This document shows positions 26,601 to 40,600 of a DNA stretch of 64,000 nucleotides, piece by piece. Under the pieces are notes generated by a model. It was not told where the DNA came from and searched no databases. It worked only from the letters and a program-made list of their open reading frames with translations. Both the position numbers and the translations under genes were made by a program. Position 1 is the stretch's first letter. Each line of letters opens with the position of its first letter. Source of the DNA: Lethocerus indicus (taxonomy: Eukaryota > Arthropoda > Insecta > Hemiptera > Belostomatidae); the NCBI GenBank assembly GCA_019843655.1, contig JACDQD010000005.1:14101575-14165574 (forward strand), written 5' to 3'.

Positions 26601-29560
26601 CCTGGCAAATACGCGGTTGTTCGGTGAACCTGGTTAGTAGCAGTTCTCCTTCTAGTTTTAGTAGCGGAAATCGGTGGCGATCCCGGATTTCCTACTGTAA
26701 TAAGATCAAAATTCAACAAAGGCGATTTGCTTTTGAATTTATTTTTCAATTTGTTTCATTGGTTCTATTTAGGGTTGATTACACTAGTCTTTTACAATAG
26801 TAAATGTTCCGGAAAGAAATGAGACCGTAATAGTTTTAGAAGCGAATTTTTATCATGAGGTTTCCCAGAGAAGCCTTATTGGTTAATTACTCTGTACAAA
26901 GAAAATAATGTTCCTACTAAATTCTGTCACTATTCCTTATCATCTGCTAGGAAGAAGTGTATTTAGATTGCTGACATGACAGCCTTTCGTGGACAGCCGA
27001 CATGCAAGTGGCTCGGTATATTACTCTGGGAATGCGGCGTCTATGGCGAGCCGAAACCGGTCTGACTGATAGGACCAGACAAAAGAAGGGATAAGACGCA
27101 TATTTCGTTCAGTGACCTAACTAAAATTCTGTTTTAAAATAGATAAGCCGTTCACTTCACAAATGTTGAGTGCCTGATTCTAATTATCTCGTCTTCCTGA
27201 AGGCCTACTGATGCTGTCCCCCGGGGTCATTGACCGGATCATTGCGGGATGAGCAAACTAGAGAACATAATACCGATATTTTCCTAGATATAATTATCTA
27301 CGGGCCGAAACTGATATATACCGGTTGTACCCGTCCGGCTCGGATTTTATCGGAATATTCTTGCCGGGCTCGTCGTCCGGCTAAATTTTAATTTTCCTCA
27401 GTCCCTCCCCCGAATGGGAATCGCCGCTAATAAGCCTGTGCGCTGAAAGTCATGTCCCCGTCGCATCAGATATCTTTTTACACGGGGGCCCGAGTAGTGG
27501 GAGAAATGAGCGAAAAAAATATAGAAATAAGAAATAAAGCCGGGAGGGAAAACCGGTTCGGGCGAGAGCCTTCGCCTTCTAATTTTTGTTATTCCCGGCC
27601 ACTCGGCCACAAGGTCGCGTTTCATCCGTCTGGACGAGGGTGAATTTTTTATTCCACTTGTTCGAATCCCGTACCCTCAAACATACTAATAACTAGAAGA
27701 AAATACATACACACAATCATAAATATATATTCACACAGTGGTATACACTGAATTTATAAATTGATACCGAATGGCTATTCCTTTACAAGTCGCAATGTCT
27801 ATTAAGAATAAAGATACTTAATGGCACAGGGAAGAAACTGCCTACAACCCAAATAACCCTTACCGTGCAGTCAGTTTTTAAGTGTTTATTCCTGGAGTCA
27901 AATTAATTTTATTTGGCAGCGCCTTGAAACAAACAAGAATAAGTCTCCGTTTTTTTTATTCTGTTTGAGCCTGCAACACCACTTTTCGCGCTCTCACCTC
28001 CTAGAAACTATGCATTTATTCATATTCCTAGCCTCCTTGTCGGTAACTCCTCCGAGAAAACATTTTCCCTCCGATTTTAAGGAAGTTTTTCTCTTCCTAC
28101 ATTACTGTGCGGGTGTCAAGTGTTGTTTGTAATGTAGTCGGTGAGTTTACTCGGACAAACGTAATTATGAAAGTTTCCAGAACACGATGAACACCGGTCC
28201 ACTGAAATTCGAATCCGAGAGAATACACAATGGATCCTGTAACGTATTTTAAAACCGGTTCTGAATTCAGATAAAAATGTAACCCTATGCTCGAGACTTT
28301 TTATCTGCCCATGAATACACTCGAAAGATATCGAGTTCCCGTGATGTTTCATCTGCTCTTCTTTAAGTTTTAATTATGCCAAAGAATCCCGGTGAATGGG
28401 ATGCGCTACGTAATTGAAAGAAGTCAAGGTTACATCGCAATTATACGTAGTTCTTCGGCTGACATTTTCTAATTAATCTAATCTGCATTCATGGCCGAGT
28501 GATATCTATCTGCTCTTGATTGAGAACGGTTTTAATACGAGCTCTTCTACTTCAAATCCTATTTCATTTTCTTCAAGATGTCATACCGTGAATGAAATAT
28601 TCTCCGTTATTCGTTCCGTATTTCTCTCAATATACTGTCCGGTGCAAATGGTGACAGGGTCTTTTTTTTAAACCCGGCCAAACATTTATTGATACAAAAA
28701 ATACAGCCATAGCCGTTTCTAGATCGTCAGCAGAATTGTAATTATGGCTCCCGATTTATAAGGAGCCAAGAATTGAGATGAAAACCGGTAGTGGCGCCCT
28801 CCAATATATGTCAGGACGCCCGGTTGTTAACTGGCGCATCCACCGGAGTCCTCCCACGGCCGGACTGGACATTAATTGCTCAATTAAATTATTTAAAATA
28901 CCGACGACACTGCGAGGCTATAAATTCGTTCTCGGCCAATCGCGTCGCAGCATTTGACGATAATTATGGATATTTCAGCCGAACCCCCCGACCGTTCCAA
29001 TTCGCGAATCTCCCAAGTGCTGTTTCATTTGAATATTGGAATTGCCTTTCGAATTTTATCGAAATTATGGCCCAATAAAATACTTTCGTTCCGGTTAGAG
29101 TGGCGATTGACCTCGCCTCGGCCAGATTCATCGCTTTAATATTTAATACTAATTTGGTTCATTATAATGAAATCGGTCACCTTTAGCTTTTTTTTTACTC
29201 GTTCCTTTTAATCCCAAATAATATATATGAATAAACCATTCCTGCAGTTTGATAGAACTTATTCACGTGTACATATTTCCTCTTAGGTAGTGTACTGTAG
29301 TACACGTAATGGACCTGATATTGTAATTGTTGGATAGCATTTAGACACCCTAAGAGAACTTGGATAAGAAGAGCGAGTAGCATGAAACTTTGTGAATCGC
29401 GGGATTAAGTAACTTCCTAGGCTGTTAGGCTGCTATGGTGTTTTATTTATATAAGTCTGTTGTCTGAATATGGGCTAAGGAAGTGCCCATTAATCGGGTG
29501 GTTTAAAGATGTCGGCTGTAATTAAGGATTCGAACTTTCAACAATTTTTCCCGTTTTATT
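23665..29560. other. Intronic stretch, no supported gene
   Basis: GC-richer blocks lie near 24060-24680, 25080-25440, 27190-27650 and 28780-29130. The first has overlapping frames of 75-88 codons on both strands, a sign of stop-poor composition rather than genes. A G-rich purine run sits at about 25076-25155. No RNA gene, CRISPR or mobile element is visible. Confidence 0.5.
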
Positions 29561-29651
29561 GCACAGGATTTGTACTGTAAGTTGTTACAGTCTAATTAGG
29601 TATGCACAATGTGAATCCTCATAAATTAGGAGGGTTTTCTCTCTTTTACAG

Positions 29652-30172
29652 AACACCGTGAATTTATAGACGTGACGGGAGCAACTCGGCTAGCATGTCT
29701 GAAGTGCGGCCGCGTTAATGTTTCTCAGTTATTGCCAACGATATCGACTCTATTCCATTTAATTTATGACGAATCGAGCCGCGTTTCAACCGGACCGAAC
29801 CCTCGAGATCTAATAAAGGAGCGGGATCCGGTTCCTCCGTCCTATCCCTCCAATCGGTACCGGAATTTCATACCGTTATTTTTTAGAATTCCGCGCCGCC
29901 CTAGGAGGCATGACGGGAGACTGTCGCCGATGTTGGTGTGCGCTTGTGTTAGTGGCAATTCAGACCCGTCTTGCCTTGTGGCTGGTTCCGGCAGGACGCG
30001 GTCACTTCCGCGTCTCCCCCTCCACCCCATCATCATCGCGGCCCGGCCCCCTCTCATCGGCTGCCCTCTTCCCATTGTTTGTCAACAATTGTACGGGACA
30101 AGATACAACAACCACGATTCAACCGGTCAACATGACAATAATTGTACTAATTACTTACTTAACTCGATTTAG
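29652..30172 (+). other. Open frame after strong acceptor, unassigned
   Basis: An acceptor with a clear pyrimidine tract (TTTTCTCTCTTTTACAG) ends at 29651. The frame entered two bases later stays open to 30172, and its ATG at 29672 would give 166 residues, the longest in the window. I recognise no domain; it is Pro/Arg-rich in the middle. A 121-codon frame overlaps it on the same strand and a 77-codon frame on the other, so GC-driven chance is a fair explanation. No good donor closes it. Confidence 0.2.
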
Positions 30173-33100
30173 TAACATGTCTGTGTGTGGAACTCGTTTG
30201 TTGGTTGTGGAACTCAGCCGTTATTTCTGTGTTGTGAACTCTTTCAAAAGTTTTGAGGTCCCCCCTGTGTCATAGATTCACGACCGCACCGAATGCTTCC
30301 TTTTATTTTAAAAGCGGATTTTTTAGGGCTAGGGGAAAGGGAAGATTGAATTCTTGTACTTTGGGGAAATAAGAAATGCAGCCCCCCTCCTGTTATTCAC
30401 TGGAGTTGCTAGAACAACTCAAGTTTGCACCTTTCAACATATGCACATAGTTATGGCAATGCCATACGAGCTCTTACCAACTAACCACCTTGTTAGCTTT
30501 ATCACAAAACCGTTCCTATCTCCAAGATTGCACATTTGAATTGTTTAGGATCCGTGATTCTCAGAAGATTAACGGGTAAATTTGCTGACGCCACGCTGGT
30601 TTACCTCCTTAGAGGGCATAAATTACTTCGATGGTGTTTCGCATTGTGTCGACACAGCGCATTTACCTAAAAGAGCGGTGGAAACCGAAAAAGAAAGCCG
30701 TCAAAGTCCGTTAACGAGGTTGCAAAAAAAATGTTAACAAGGTCGGCCCCGGATAATGGGCTCTGTCGGTTGCAGCGAGCCGAACACGAGGCCGATACCG
30801 AATAAACCCCGAGGGTTTTCTTGGGGTTAAAGAGCCGTCGTTGGGTGACTATTAGCGGGAGCCGCGCCACCCACCCCCTGTAATTTCGGACCGTTTCGTC
30901 TCTGGGCGGTACATCGACATGCCCGCTTTCGGGGTATGTCTCGGAGGTATACGGACCGTACACGGTCCTTATCCGATATGTTGTTTGTCGGTGATTACAG
31001 CCGGCGAATTTCGCCACCGATGGGGAAACTATTTCCACGTTATTACACAACGATAGTATCGCCATTTGGAGGAAAAATTGACGCCAGACCGAAATTGCTT
31101 AAAAACTTAATCTTCGAAAACACCTTCCAATAAAACATCGAAGAAGTAAAGTCGCCTCAGGATTTATTTTATTTAGACTTATTTTGAACTAGGAATTTCA
31201 TTGTTCCTTCTATTTTCTGTCCTCTGTCACCTTAAGGTTCCTCATTTTCTGGGTGTTGGTGAAAACCCTTCTGCAAGGATAAAGAAGGTCGCAGGAGGTT
31301 CCATAACCATCAGTATATACATATAATGCTTGAACTAATTCAGGGATTATATTTCTGTGTTCAATTCATAATTTTTAACGCTTAACTGGTTATCTCTTAA
31401 CCCGTGATTAACGTACCTTGCTGATTTTCGTGAGCGCAGATCCTCTATTAGGCTCTGGAGGCTAGGAATTATGTGAGGTGGCACAGCTAGGACGTTAGTC
31501 ATGGCTATCTGGGGCCTAAGCCCGAGCTACATGTCCCCCGGGCTAAATCCCGTGTGGGCGTTCGACCCCTCGAGCGGGCTACGTGCGATACGCTTTTAAC
31601 GACCCCCCGGCTCACGATCCGGTATCAATTTAATTGATTGCTTTAGGGTTTAGCACCGGCCGTCTAGGTGCACACTCTGATCGGAGTGGACGAGATTACG
31701 CCATTTCATTTTACGCCTAGCGATAAGTAGAGACTCAGTACCGCCTCTGAGACTTTGGCCTTCTCGGTCGTTTGGACCGCGCATATTTCTGACGTGCTAT
31801 TCGAAACAGGTGGTTTGAATTAGCTAGGCCATTCCATTAAGAGACGCGACGCGAACGAGTCCATTAACACCCGTGTTATAATACTTTCCGCATTCCTGTA
31901 ATTTACTGACTCACGGGCGATACTCTGAAGGGTTCTGTAAGCTTCGGTAGGACTACGCTTACTATCATTTCTTTCAAATTGAGGTTTAGAAGACATATAC
32001 TGAGCCCGTGCTGTAATTAGTCGGAGCTTTTGACTGTTTAAAACATCATTAAGGATGATTCATAATTATTTGTTTAGTTCTGTTTTTACAGTTGGTTAAT
32101 TAACTTTTCAACAAAGCTGATACTCTACCAATCAAACTTGTTATCTAAAATCTATGAGAAAATATATAATAGGTAAAATACCATTCATTAGTTGAAAGGG
32201 AGAATTTGTTATACGCAGAAATAGAATACTATCATCCTGGTTTAACATCTTTCGAATCGGAACGAAAACTAACGGGCATTCTAAACTTGGCCGCACTGTT
32301 GGCCACACGGCCCCCTATATGTATTGAGTTATGCGGGAGGAGGCCCGCAAAGCTTGTAATTGGGTTAGGCCGAAGCGTGTCCGATGGGTGGCGAGCTGAG
32401 CGCCTGTTAAGTTGACCCTTTCCCCTCGATGATTTACAGCCGGGATCTTCCAAAGTTGCAATTAGAAACGATTGCGGGCCGCTCCCTCCTATCCGAGATG
32501 AATTTTCATCGCAAATCGCGTTCGAAAATGGGCGGATGCCCGCGTGATCAGACCAGTAAAAGTGCTGGCTCATAATTCTGAAAAGTACGTAATTATCGAC
32601 TGTATAATTAAGTTACTCAGGGGCTTTCACTTGTGTGATAAAATGAGATAAATCGACTGAATGGAATAATTTTTATATTTTATAACATTTATGTCCTTTT
32701 ACTAACCCTTTACTAAATTAAATATTATTATAGTTATAATAATAACTCTCGCTCTGTTCCCTTTTTGGTATGCTTTGATTATAATAATTCTATTGTAAAT
32801 TAAACAATATAGTTCTTGGAGCTGAACAGAAGTTGTTTTTCATATTTAACAGTGAGGTAGGAAATATATTCGAATTTACACGAATACGTCGCGGCGATGA
32901 AAATTTACTGCAAGAAAACCGTCTCTCTACGCTGGCCCGCCCATATAGAATGGAAGTTATTGAAAATATTTTACAGCCCGCATACAAACGGGGCTTATAG
33001 TTAGGCGTAAAGATTATTATCACATGTAAGTCATTGAGTTATAAGACAGTGAGTACATGCTGAGGCGAATGGTCAACTGAGGAACAACCGCTGCAATTCG

Positions 33101-34324
33101 TTCTTTCTTCGCGTGTTGAAAATTGTTCAGGAATTCTCGTTCTCTGTAAACACAAAGACGTAAAATAAATCAAATTTTCAGCGGGTTCTCGAGTCGTTGG
33201 TTCGTTCTGTAGCTAGAAAATCTCCCTCTCTTCAGTAGGTGATTTTCTTGTGGTAATGGAACGTTGTCGATGCAGTACAAAAATAAATATTAATTTTCGT
33301 TAACACGAAGATATTTAGTATAAACCTACAGCTTAATGTATTAAAGAGTAAATTCATCGTTGGAGCAAAAAATAAATTGTTTGGACAGCTGGAACGGCCT
33401 GTCCTACGAGTAATAATGTGATAACAGTACACCTTTGAGCATACGGGTGCATATAAATCGGTTAAATCGCACCAACATTTTATAAGGACAGTTAATTTAA
33501 AATAGAACTGTTTACAGTGACCTATTACAGTAAACAAACGCGGTCAGAACAACATCCTGAGCTTTTCCAAACCGAAGGCCTGTAATTCGCGGAAGCCGTT
33601 AGCCCAGATCTATTTGTACGACAGATCTGCCAACGCTTTTATTCCAAATTCTAAAAATAAATTTCCCGGGAATGGACGGGAGGGAATAGCGCAGGGGCAC
33701 ATGTGTACGCAGCTGGCCCAAAGAGATATGTCTCGTTACGAAACGACGTTCTGCGCATCGCGATAAGCTCTGCCGTGGTCTGGTTTGGAAAACGATCCTC
33801 GATACTCGTTTCACCGATATGCTATATTAATTGGCCTCGCTTTCGTTCTTTCGAGACGTTTGCGCAATAATATCACTATAAGAGTCAAAGACCCGCCTGT
33901 CCAAAAGTCTAGTGCATTATTAAAACCTTGGAGTAATTATATGAAGAATACAAACGGTTGTGCCTCCATATAAGTACATCGCAGAATCACTTTAAATTAA
34001 TTAATACCGATAATACCCGATACTACTAATGTACGAAACAATAAAAGTATGTGGACATTTTAATTGTAACTGAAAATGAAATCCTGTTTCCCCAGAGGTG
34101 AACATGCGGTCGCGGTATTGCAAACGATTCAGTGTTTTTTTTTATTCCTCGTGAAGGGTAATTAAACGAGCCAGGACAAATGGAATCTTTTCATTGGAAC
34201 TCAGAATCACAGGCACGCAACGTTCGCGCCGTCTCGCGATAATTGAGTGTTTTGTAGTCGCTACACATGCGGATGTATTATGACCACTATATTGGATAGT
34301 AAAGAACTTTTTTGCCAACGCTTC

Positions 34325-34329
<5 letters not shown>

Positions 34330-34370
<41 letters not shown>
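34330..34370. repeat. (AT)n microsatellite
   Basis: An uninterrupted AT dinucleotide run of 41 bases. Both strands show spurious Tyr-Ile frames across it. Confidence 0.97.
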
Positions 34371-34376
<6 letters not shown>

Positions 34377-34793
34377 TTTTATTCGTGTGTAGTAGCGCTG
34401 TCAATGCATGGAGACTACAGAGAACGTCATGGCAACTTCTACTGCTTGGCATTCAACGGAATCCTTTAAGACGCGATGGCTCTTTGTGCAAATATAGTGT
34501 GGAAAAGCCGAAAAGATAAAATTTGTATAACACATGTTAGATATGAAATGAGGCTTCTGTGCTGGTCTTTTGTATCTGGTTGGACTAACCGCGCTGAGAC
34601 ATTTCGGAAAAGGCGCTGTTTGGGGCCGGAACAAAGCGGACATAAAATGCACGGATTGCCGAGCGAGTGGAGCTTGGGCCTTGGAGCATAGGGCAAGAGA
34701 CGGGTCGCCGTCCCCGTCCGAGGTTTTACGGCACCCCGGGTTCTTTCTTTATTTTTTTTCTCGTTTTCCAAGCGGTACCACGGACAATGGTGG

Positions 34794-34812
34794 GCCGGGG
34801 GCGGTCCCCGGC
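34794..34812. repeat. GC hairpin
   Basis: GCCGGGG and CCCCGGC flank a five-base loop; a perfect 7-bp stem. Confidence 0.9.
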
Positions 34813-34877
34813 TAAAATAAACGTGACCGTGTCAAAGATTAAAGGGAACTAGCCGCGGGTCCCAACCCGATCTTTGG

Positions 34878-34992
34878 GTCTTCTTCGCCCCCCTCACTCC
34901 CTCTCATTCCACCTCCGGCGATCCCTCTCCTCTGTCTCTCACGCTCTTACCCAGTCTCCCCCCTCACCCAACTATCCCTTCGTCTAATCCAA
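34878..34992. repeat. Pyrimidine-rich, C-rich tract
   Basis: About 115 bases with few purines on the + strand, made of variants of CCCTCTC, CTCACTC and CCCCCCTC. A related CTCACTCCCTCTCACTC stretch recurs at about 35620. Such strand asymmetry can form triplex structures or bind polypyrimidine-tract proteins; no function is shown. Confidence 0.6.
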
Positions 34993-37579
34993 TCCTGGGA
35001 ATTGAGAACAGAAAACGTTAAACGGCTTATCCGATATATAAACAAAAAACGACGTACTTTAATTTCAGTGGAACAGATGCAAGATAAGAACCGCTATATC
35101 ACCTTAGGTGGACTAGTTGTTATTATAAAACGTTTAAATAAAATTACTGTAATCTGGTACAGGGCCCTAGTACGATTCTCTTAAGAAAATCAGTTTGTTA
35201 AATTATTTCGTGCGACTGACGTGTGGAGTGAAAATAGAAACGAATGTCGTTCTTCAGTTGTATACACAGAGCACGTGGCCCTAGTGCTCACATGTTTTCG
35301 CTCCGCCAGTTGCAATGGCCGTGGTGGTCCTGGGAAGGTCTGCGAAAGAGGGATGTGCTGTGAGACATCATTAGTCGGGAGGAAACTGAGTGGTACTCAC
35401 GACGGGCTGTAATTGCCTTTTGTCTGCGCAGGAAAGAAATCAAAGCCGAATCAAATATTAAAATATTTGAACAATCTTGGGCGTGGATCAACCGTGGGGG
35501 AGAGTGGTGGGCGGGCCCCCACCCTGGAGTCGTGCATTGGACATTTTTATTATGCGCTAATAGGCGATACATGGCGCTGGCTCGGATAAGGGTCCCTGGG
35601 GACCCGATACGGCTCCCGGCTCACTCCCTCTCACTCAGTCATATCCGATCACCATTTAAATTTCTGTCCTGTAAATGTCATTAATTGTCCGTTTGTTTCT
35701 ACTACTTGTTTTGAAAGGGGATACATTAATGGATTTTGTAATTTTTTAGCTACTGCAGATATTGCTTTTTCCCAATCCGAGGGCGAACACGGGGTCTAAC
35801 GACTCGCTTCTAGGGAAAATCGTAATTTAAATATGCTCGACGCCCTATCACAAGGCAGCTGTAACCATATAGTATATTCGTAATTCCCATAATACCATTT
35901 CGCTGAAGAAGAATCCTCTCGGACTCTGCTATCTTGTTATAATTTTATTAATTATTATAAAAAATATGTTCCCTAACCGGGTTAAAAATAGACACTCGTT
36001 ATTGAGATATTGAAACTTATTCTTATTTGCTTGTTACCTCGTGATGAGGGCACCGTGCATCTGGATTCAGGAGGGCACTCTACGTCCTATCTGAGTTTAA
36101 GTGGCTTCTTGAAACAAATCCTCCCTGGGGTGTCTTAAATTAAGTTGTTAAAAGGTTTTCGTATCGTATATTTACACCAATCCAGATTACTCGCCGAATT
36201 ATAATTTTATTATAGATAGACGAGGAGTTATCCAATTGTAATAAACGACGTCCCAGGTCATGTTCAGTAATATGACCGATTACTATCTTATCCGGATTCA
36301 TGAGTGTTTAATAGATTTCATTCAGTGGACATTTTGGAATGAGCCAGCACAAACCCTTCAGTTTTTTGTTTATTTATTACAAAATGATGGACAAATCTAT
36401 CTTAAAATTCTAATAGCAATTTATGAATATCCATTATTAGAACGTTATATGAAAACCATTGAGGGGAGTTTTATTCATTATTTTATGATGAAATTTGCCA
36501 TTGGATTCATATGAAGCCTTCACTCGTTTCTATGAACCTACGAAAATAATTACGCATGACCTTTAGAAAGCTTATACTTAGGTATTATATATGTATAACA
36601 TACATTTAAGAATATAAAAGCTGCAGTCCAATAATTGAAAAATCGGAGATATTTTACAGGAATGACTATTCTGTATGTACGTAGTAAATGAGATATGACA
36701 ATATCTGTGAATTGTGGGTAATTAAATTGAATTATTGAGCACTTGTTATTTATGTCATGATTCGCTTATCGGTGGCAGTTCAGTTTTTGCGCTCTCACAG
36801 GCACATAGTTATTTTCCGTTTCAGTTAGAAAAGAAAGTCGCGATTACTGCGCTATAATTTATTAAATCAGGCGACTATTATCGGGTTAATATAATCGACG
36901 TGGCGCGCCAAAAATGTTATCTCCGCGACCACAGCGCAAATGCGCAAATGGCCTGGGCTAGGACGCCGGGCACTCTACCGACCCGCAACACTCGTCGGCT
37001 CTGCTGGAATTGCATGTGAAATTTTAATACGGCTGCGAATACCCCTACCGTCGTATGCTTCTGATAGGCAGAGTCTGGGAAGTAAATACCATACGTTGAT
37101 CAATTTTTATGAGATACATTCCCTTCCGTCCATAACCACCCTAGGCGGAGTAATTCTGAAATAATAAGTTTTTATTCTCTACCATATTTTTTGTTTTATA
37201 TTTACATACCGCAAGTGTTAATTGATGTCAGTATTCGCTTTCTCTACACCTGTTTCTAATGTAATTGATTATTTCAACAAAAAAACTATTTTTTGGAAAC
37301 ATAAATACGTTGGGGCCAATCTCCAATTGTAGAGATTGGTTTTGTACATTAATTACGAAGAGTTTCACTTCACCCGTTTTTCTGGAGCGGGTATTGCTTA
37401 ATTTCACGGCATCTAAACAATAATTGTACGATCTGTGTGCTATTTCGTACAACAATGAAGGAAGGGGGACAATCGTGTTGTCTGCGGGGGGCGAGGGAGC
37501 GTTGCCCGAATGGACTTCTCCTGACATCTGGCGGTTCATTCAAAAACCTCCAGGGGCCCAACAATGGGTGACGCCAACG

Positions 37580-37636
37580 CTCTCGCTCTCTCTCTCTCAC
37601 TCTCTCTTTAACTCATTTTCTCTCTCCCTCTCTTAA
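37580..37636. repeat. Imperfect CT-rich tract
   Basis: Mostly CT dinucleotides with scattered G, A and TT interruptions. It reads as Ser-Leu repeats on one strand and Arg-Glu repeats on the other, neither likely to be coding. Confidence 0.85.
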
Positions 37637-40600
37637 TGCGTTCGGTAAATTGTAAACCCGTGGTGTTGTAATGGGCTCCTAACCCCCGCGGCTAGAGATT
37701 AGCGAGGACTCTATTCAGTTACCCACGCGAGGACCCCATTCAATCCGAATAATTCTGATTTGCATTCACTTTAAACACGTGGCCGACAGCGGGAGAGTTT
37801 ATGCACCGCGAATTGTTCCTGCATTACAATCCTGACCCGCGAATACGAATCGCATTGTCCCATATGTTCCCAGCTTTATTAGTAAAGTTTTGTGTAATGG
37901 CGGATATATGTGTAATAAGAAAATTGTTTCAGTACTTTTTTCGTTGTTTTCCTTCATTACTGCACTTCTGCTTAGATAACGCTTCCAATTTTTAACTATT
38001 TGCTTAAACATGAGGTATACTAATATTAGTACCTTATACAAATATTGGTTGCATAAAAACTCTTTTTTCATATCAAGCTATCAATTTTATTCTTTCTATT
38101 AAGTATGTATACTAATTTCTCATTAATTTCGGCTCTTATCGCCGTTGGAGAGACGAGAATGAAATGAAACGGGGCGAAGAAGAGTAGGCCCATTACACGG
38201 AGCTTAATGCCTGTTTATCCACGTCAGTTACCGAGACGGGGTTAAGTCGGGCCGGCTAACGAACCCAATCATCGTCTTTAACGAGGTCACGTTTATAGCT
38301 GTGAGTGTCGGAGTGACCCGCAGCTGCTGACCGTGCCCTTTCTACAGGAGGGCGACAGTCTCCGACCACCTCGTAAATGCCTTCACAGGTACCGACACCG
38401 CACCTTTTGTCACCACCAACGCTCCTCTATTACTTACGCCGGCAGTAATGTTATAGTTTTACGTCCAACGGATGAGATATTCCAACTGTCGGTCGTCAAT
38501 ATTTCAGAAATATTCGGCGAATATATTATGTCTAATTGAACCGTACACTTTTCAATTAAATAAAACACGTCTAATATTACTTTTCTCCACTCGCTTCTAT
38601 TGTTTTACGTTATTGAACCGACCGCTCAAAATTAAATGTAGAAATCGATCTATTTGATAAAATTATACTAGCGAGTATCGCTAACCCCTGAACCCTCGCC
38701 AACTACTCCTATGGGTATGGTTTTTCGTATTCTTCTTGGTCATATTTTATTTTTAATACTTCTTGTTGGTCTGCGAGAATTAGGGATATCATGATACTTT
38801 TGATCTCTCTCCCCCCGCTGGTTTAGGCTTGGGCTGTTCCCTTGCTTCAGTAGTAGTCTGTCGATAGATTGGTAAAGCATTTAAGTGTGTTGGCCTTCTG
38901 TGTGGCGTCTATCCACTCTGTTCAAATCAGGAAGGGGGGGGGGCAGAAGATCGCGAGGTTTTATTTTCTCTCTTTCTTCTTTTATTCGTGCTCAAGTTGA
39001 CCTTCCGAATACAACTCGGCGTACGGCGTACAACGGTCAAGTGGCAGACTACTCTGAACTGCATCCCGGCGTGTTTGCGCATAAGTGAATGCACAAAACG
39101 AAGGTGCGGGGCTACCGAGGGCGGATAGTCGCATTTTACGGTGGGGACGGGCAAAGATGGCCGCTCAAAGATAAACAGGATCCGTCGACCCTCATGTAGG
39201 ACCACACGCCGTTTGAAAAACAGTTACAGAGTTTACAATATGTTAACACGTTAGTGCCTACTACTCATGCATTACAACAGAACTGTTCTAGAGCCACCAA
39301 GCAGAATAACTTGTCGGACTATCAAATTGCAGACCTAAAGAAATGAATGTGATTATGTTAGAAACTTCAGCAAAATTCGTGGAAAAATACGATAGAATAT
39401 CTAGCTAGATCAGGTTTTATGAAATGAGAGTATAAGTGTAAGTTATACTGTAGGTCTAACATTACAGAAAATAGATGTTATATGTACTGGCCAATGACAG
39501 TTACCAGCGCAACTGTATTCAGGGAATAATGAAACAGTAAAATATTGGTTCGTAAAATAATCCTGATCGTGATGACTGAACGAAACGAATGAAAGCCGCC
39601 TATCGAACCACCTTTAGTACCTTAGAGCTCCATCGTCACGTCAACAGGCATGTAAGATATCGAATTCCACTTAAAATTCATGAAAAATGGTGTTGTGAGA
39701 GTTGGAGATATTATCGGGCGGGTAATGGTCCGTCACCTCGGCTAATGGCGTTCCCTCCGACAAGTACTACTCTATGCCCCGATTATGAAAGTACTAGTCA
39801 TTTATATATTGTGAGTTATGTATAGGAACAGTATTGTTGATTTAATGCTAGTAATTGGGGAGAAAGTAGTGTATAGAATCGAGTGGAGTTAAAAATTAAA
39901 CAAGTTACTAGTTTTTCATAAGTATTTCCCCTTATGACCGAAAAATAGACATGGAAGAAGTTTCTCTTACATTTTCTGTTCTGTTAAATGGCTCTTGCTG
40001 TATTTTTCCGCTGTAGCGAATAGTTGAATGAATTGAGGGCTGTAATAGGAAATATTGCTACGAAAAGAAGCAAAAGAAGAGGTAGAAACTCCATTTTGGA
40101 CCGGCGTTCTATGAAGGATCGAGTGGAGTTTTTACGGATGGCGTCCTCCCTCCGCTGTTTATTTATCATCGTCTTTACCATTTATTTATCGGCCTTTCAA
40201 ACCCGTCCCATTCAAGAAAAACGGCCGCGACCTTTTTGCCTCTCTCATAATCGCTTTCGTTTAAATAGGTCAACCCTTTTTTGTTATTTTTGAAAATTTA
40301 TATTCCGTCGTTGGCTTTTAGAACGGCCAACGATTGGGCGGTAAACGTTGCATATCAATAAAACCGGCAGTGGCCCCCCAGCGGCCCATAACGGATCGCA
40401 CTGCGACCCATTTAGGCGCTTTATAGGCCGGTTGGGACCTGTTCGACAGGAGAAAAAACGCGCCTGCTGTAATACAGTTGTTTCTATTTGTCTCGAACGC
40501 CGCTGAAAAGACGTATTTATTTGTAAGGATATTAAATCGAAACTGCTAGCTATATCTGCAGCATCCAAGAACATAGATGCGAATATAACCATATCATATT

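Noticed and set aside
27645..27690. B-box-like GTTCGAATCC suggesting a tRNA or SINE
   Set aside because: There is no T stem, no convincing A box at the right distance and no second copy seen in the window.
30667..31065. 132-codon minus-strand frame
   Set aside because: No family resemblance, no splice context and GC-rich composition; treated as chance.
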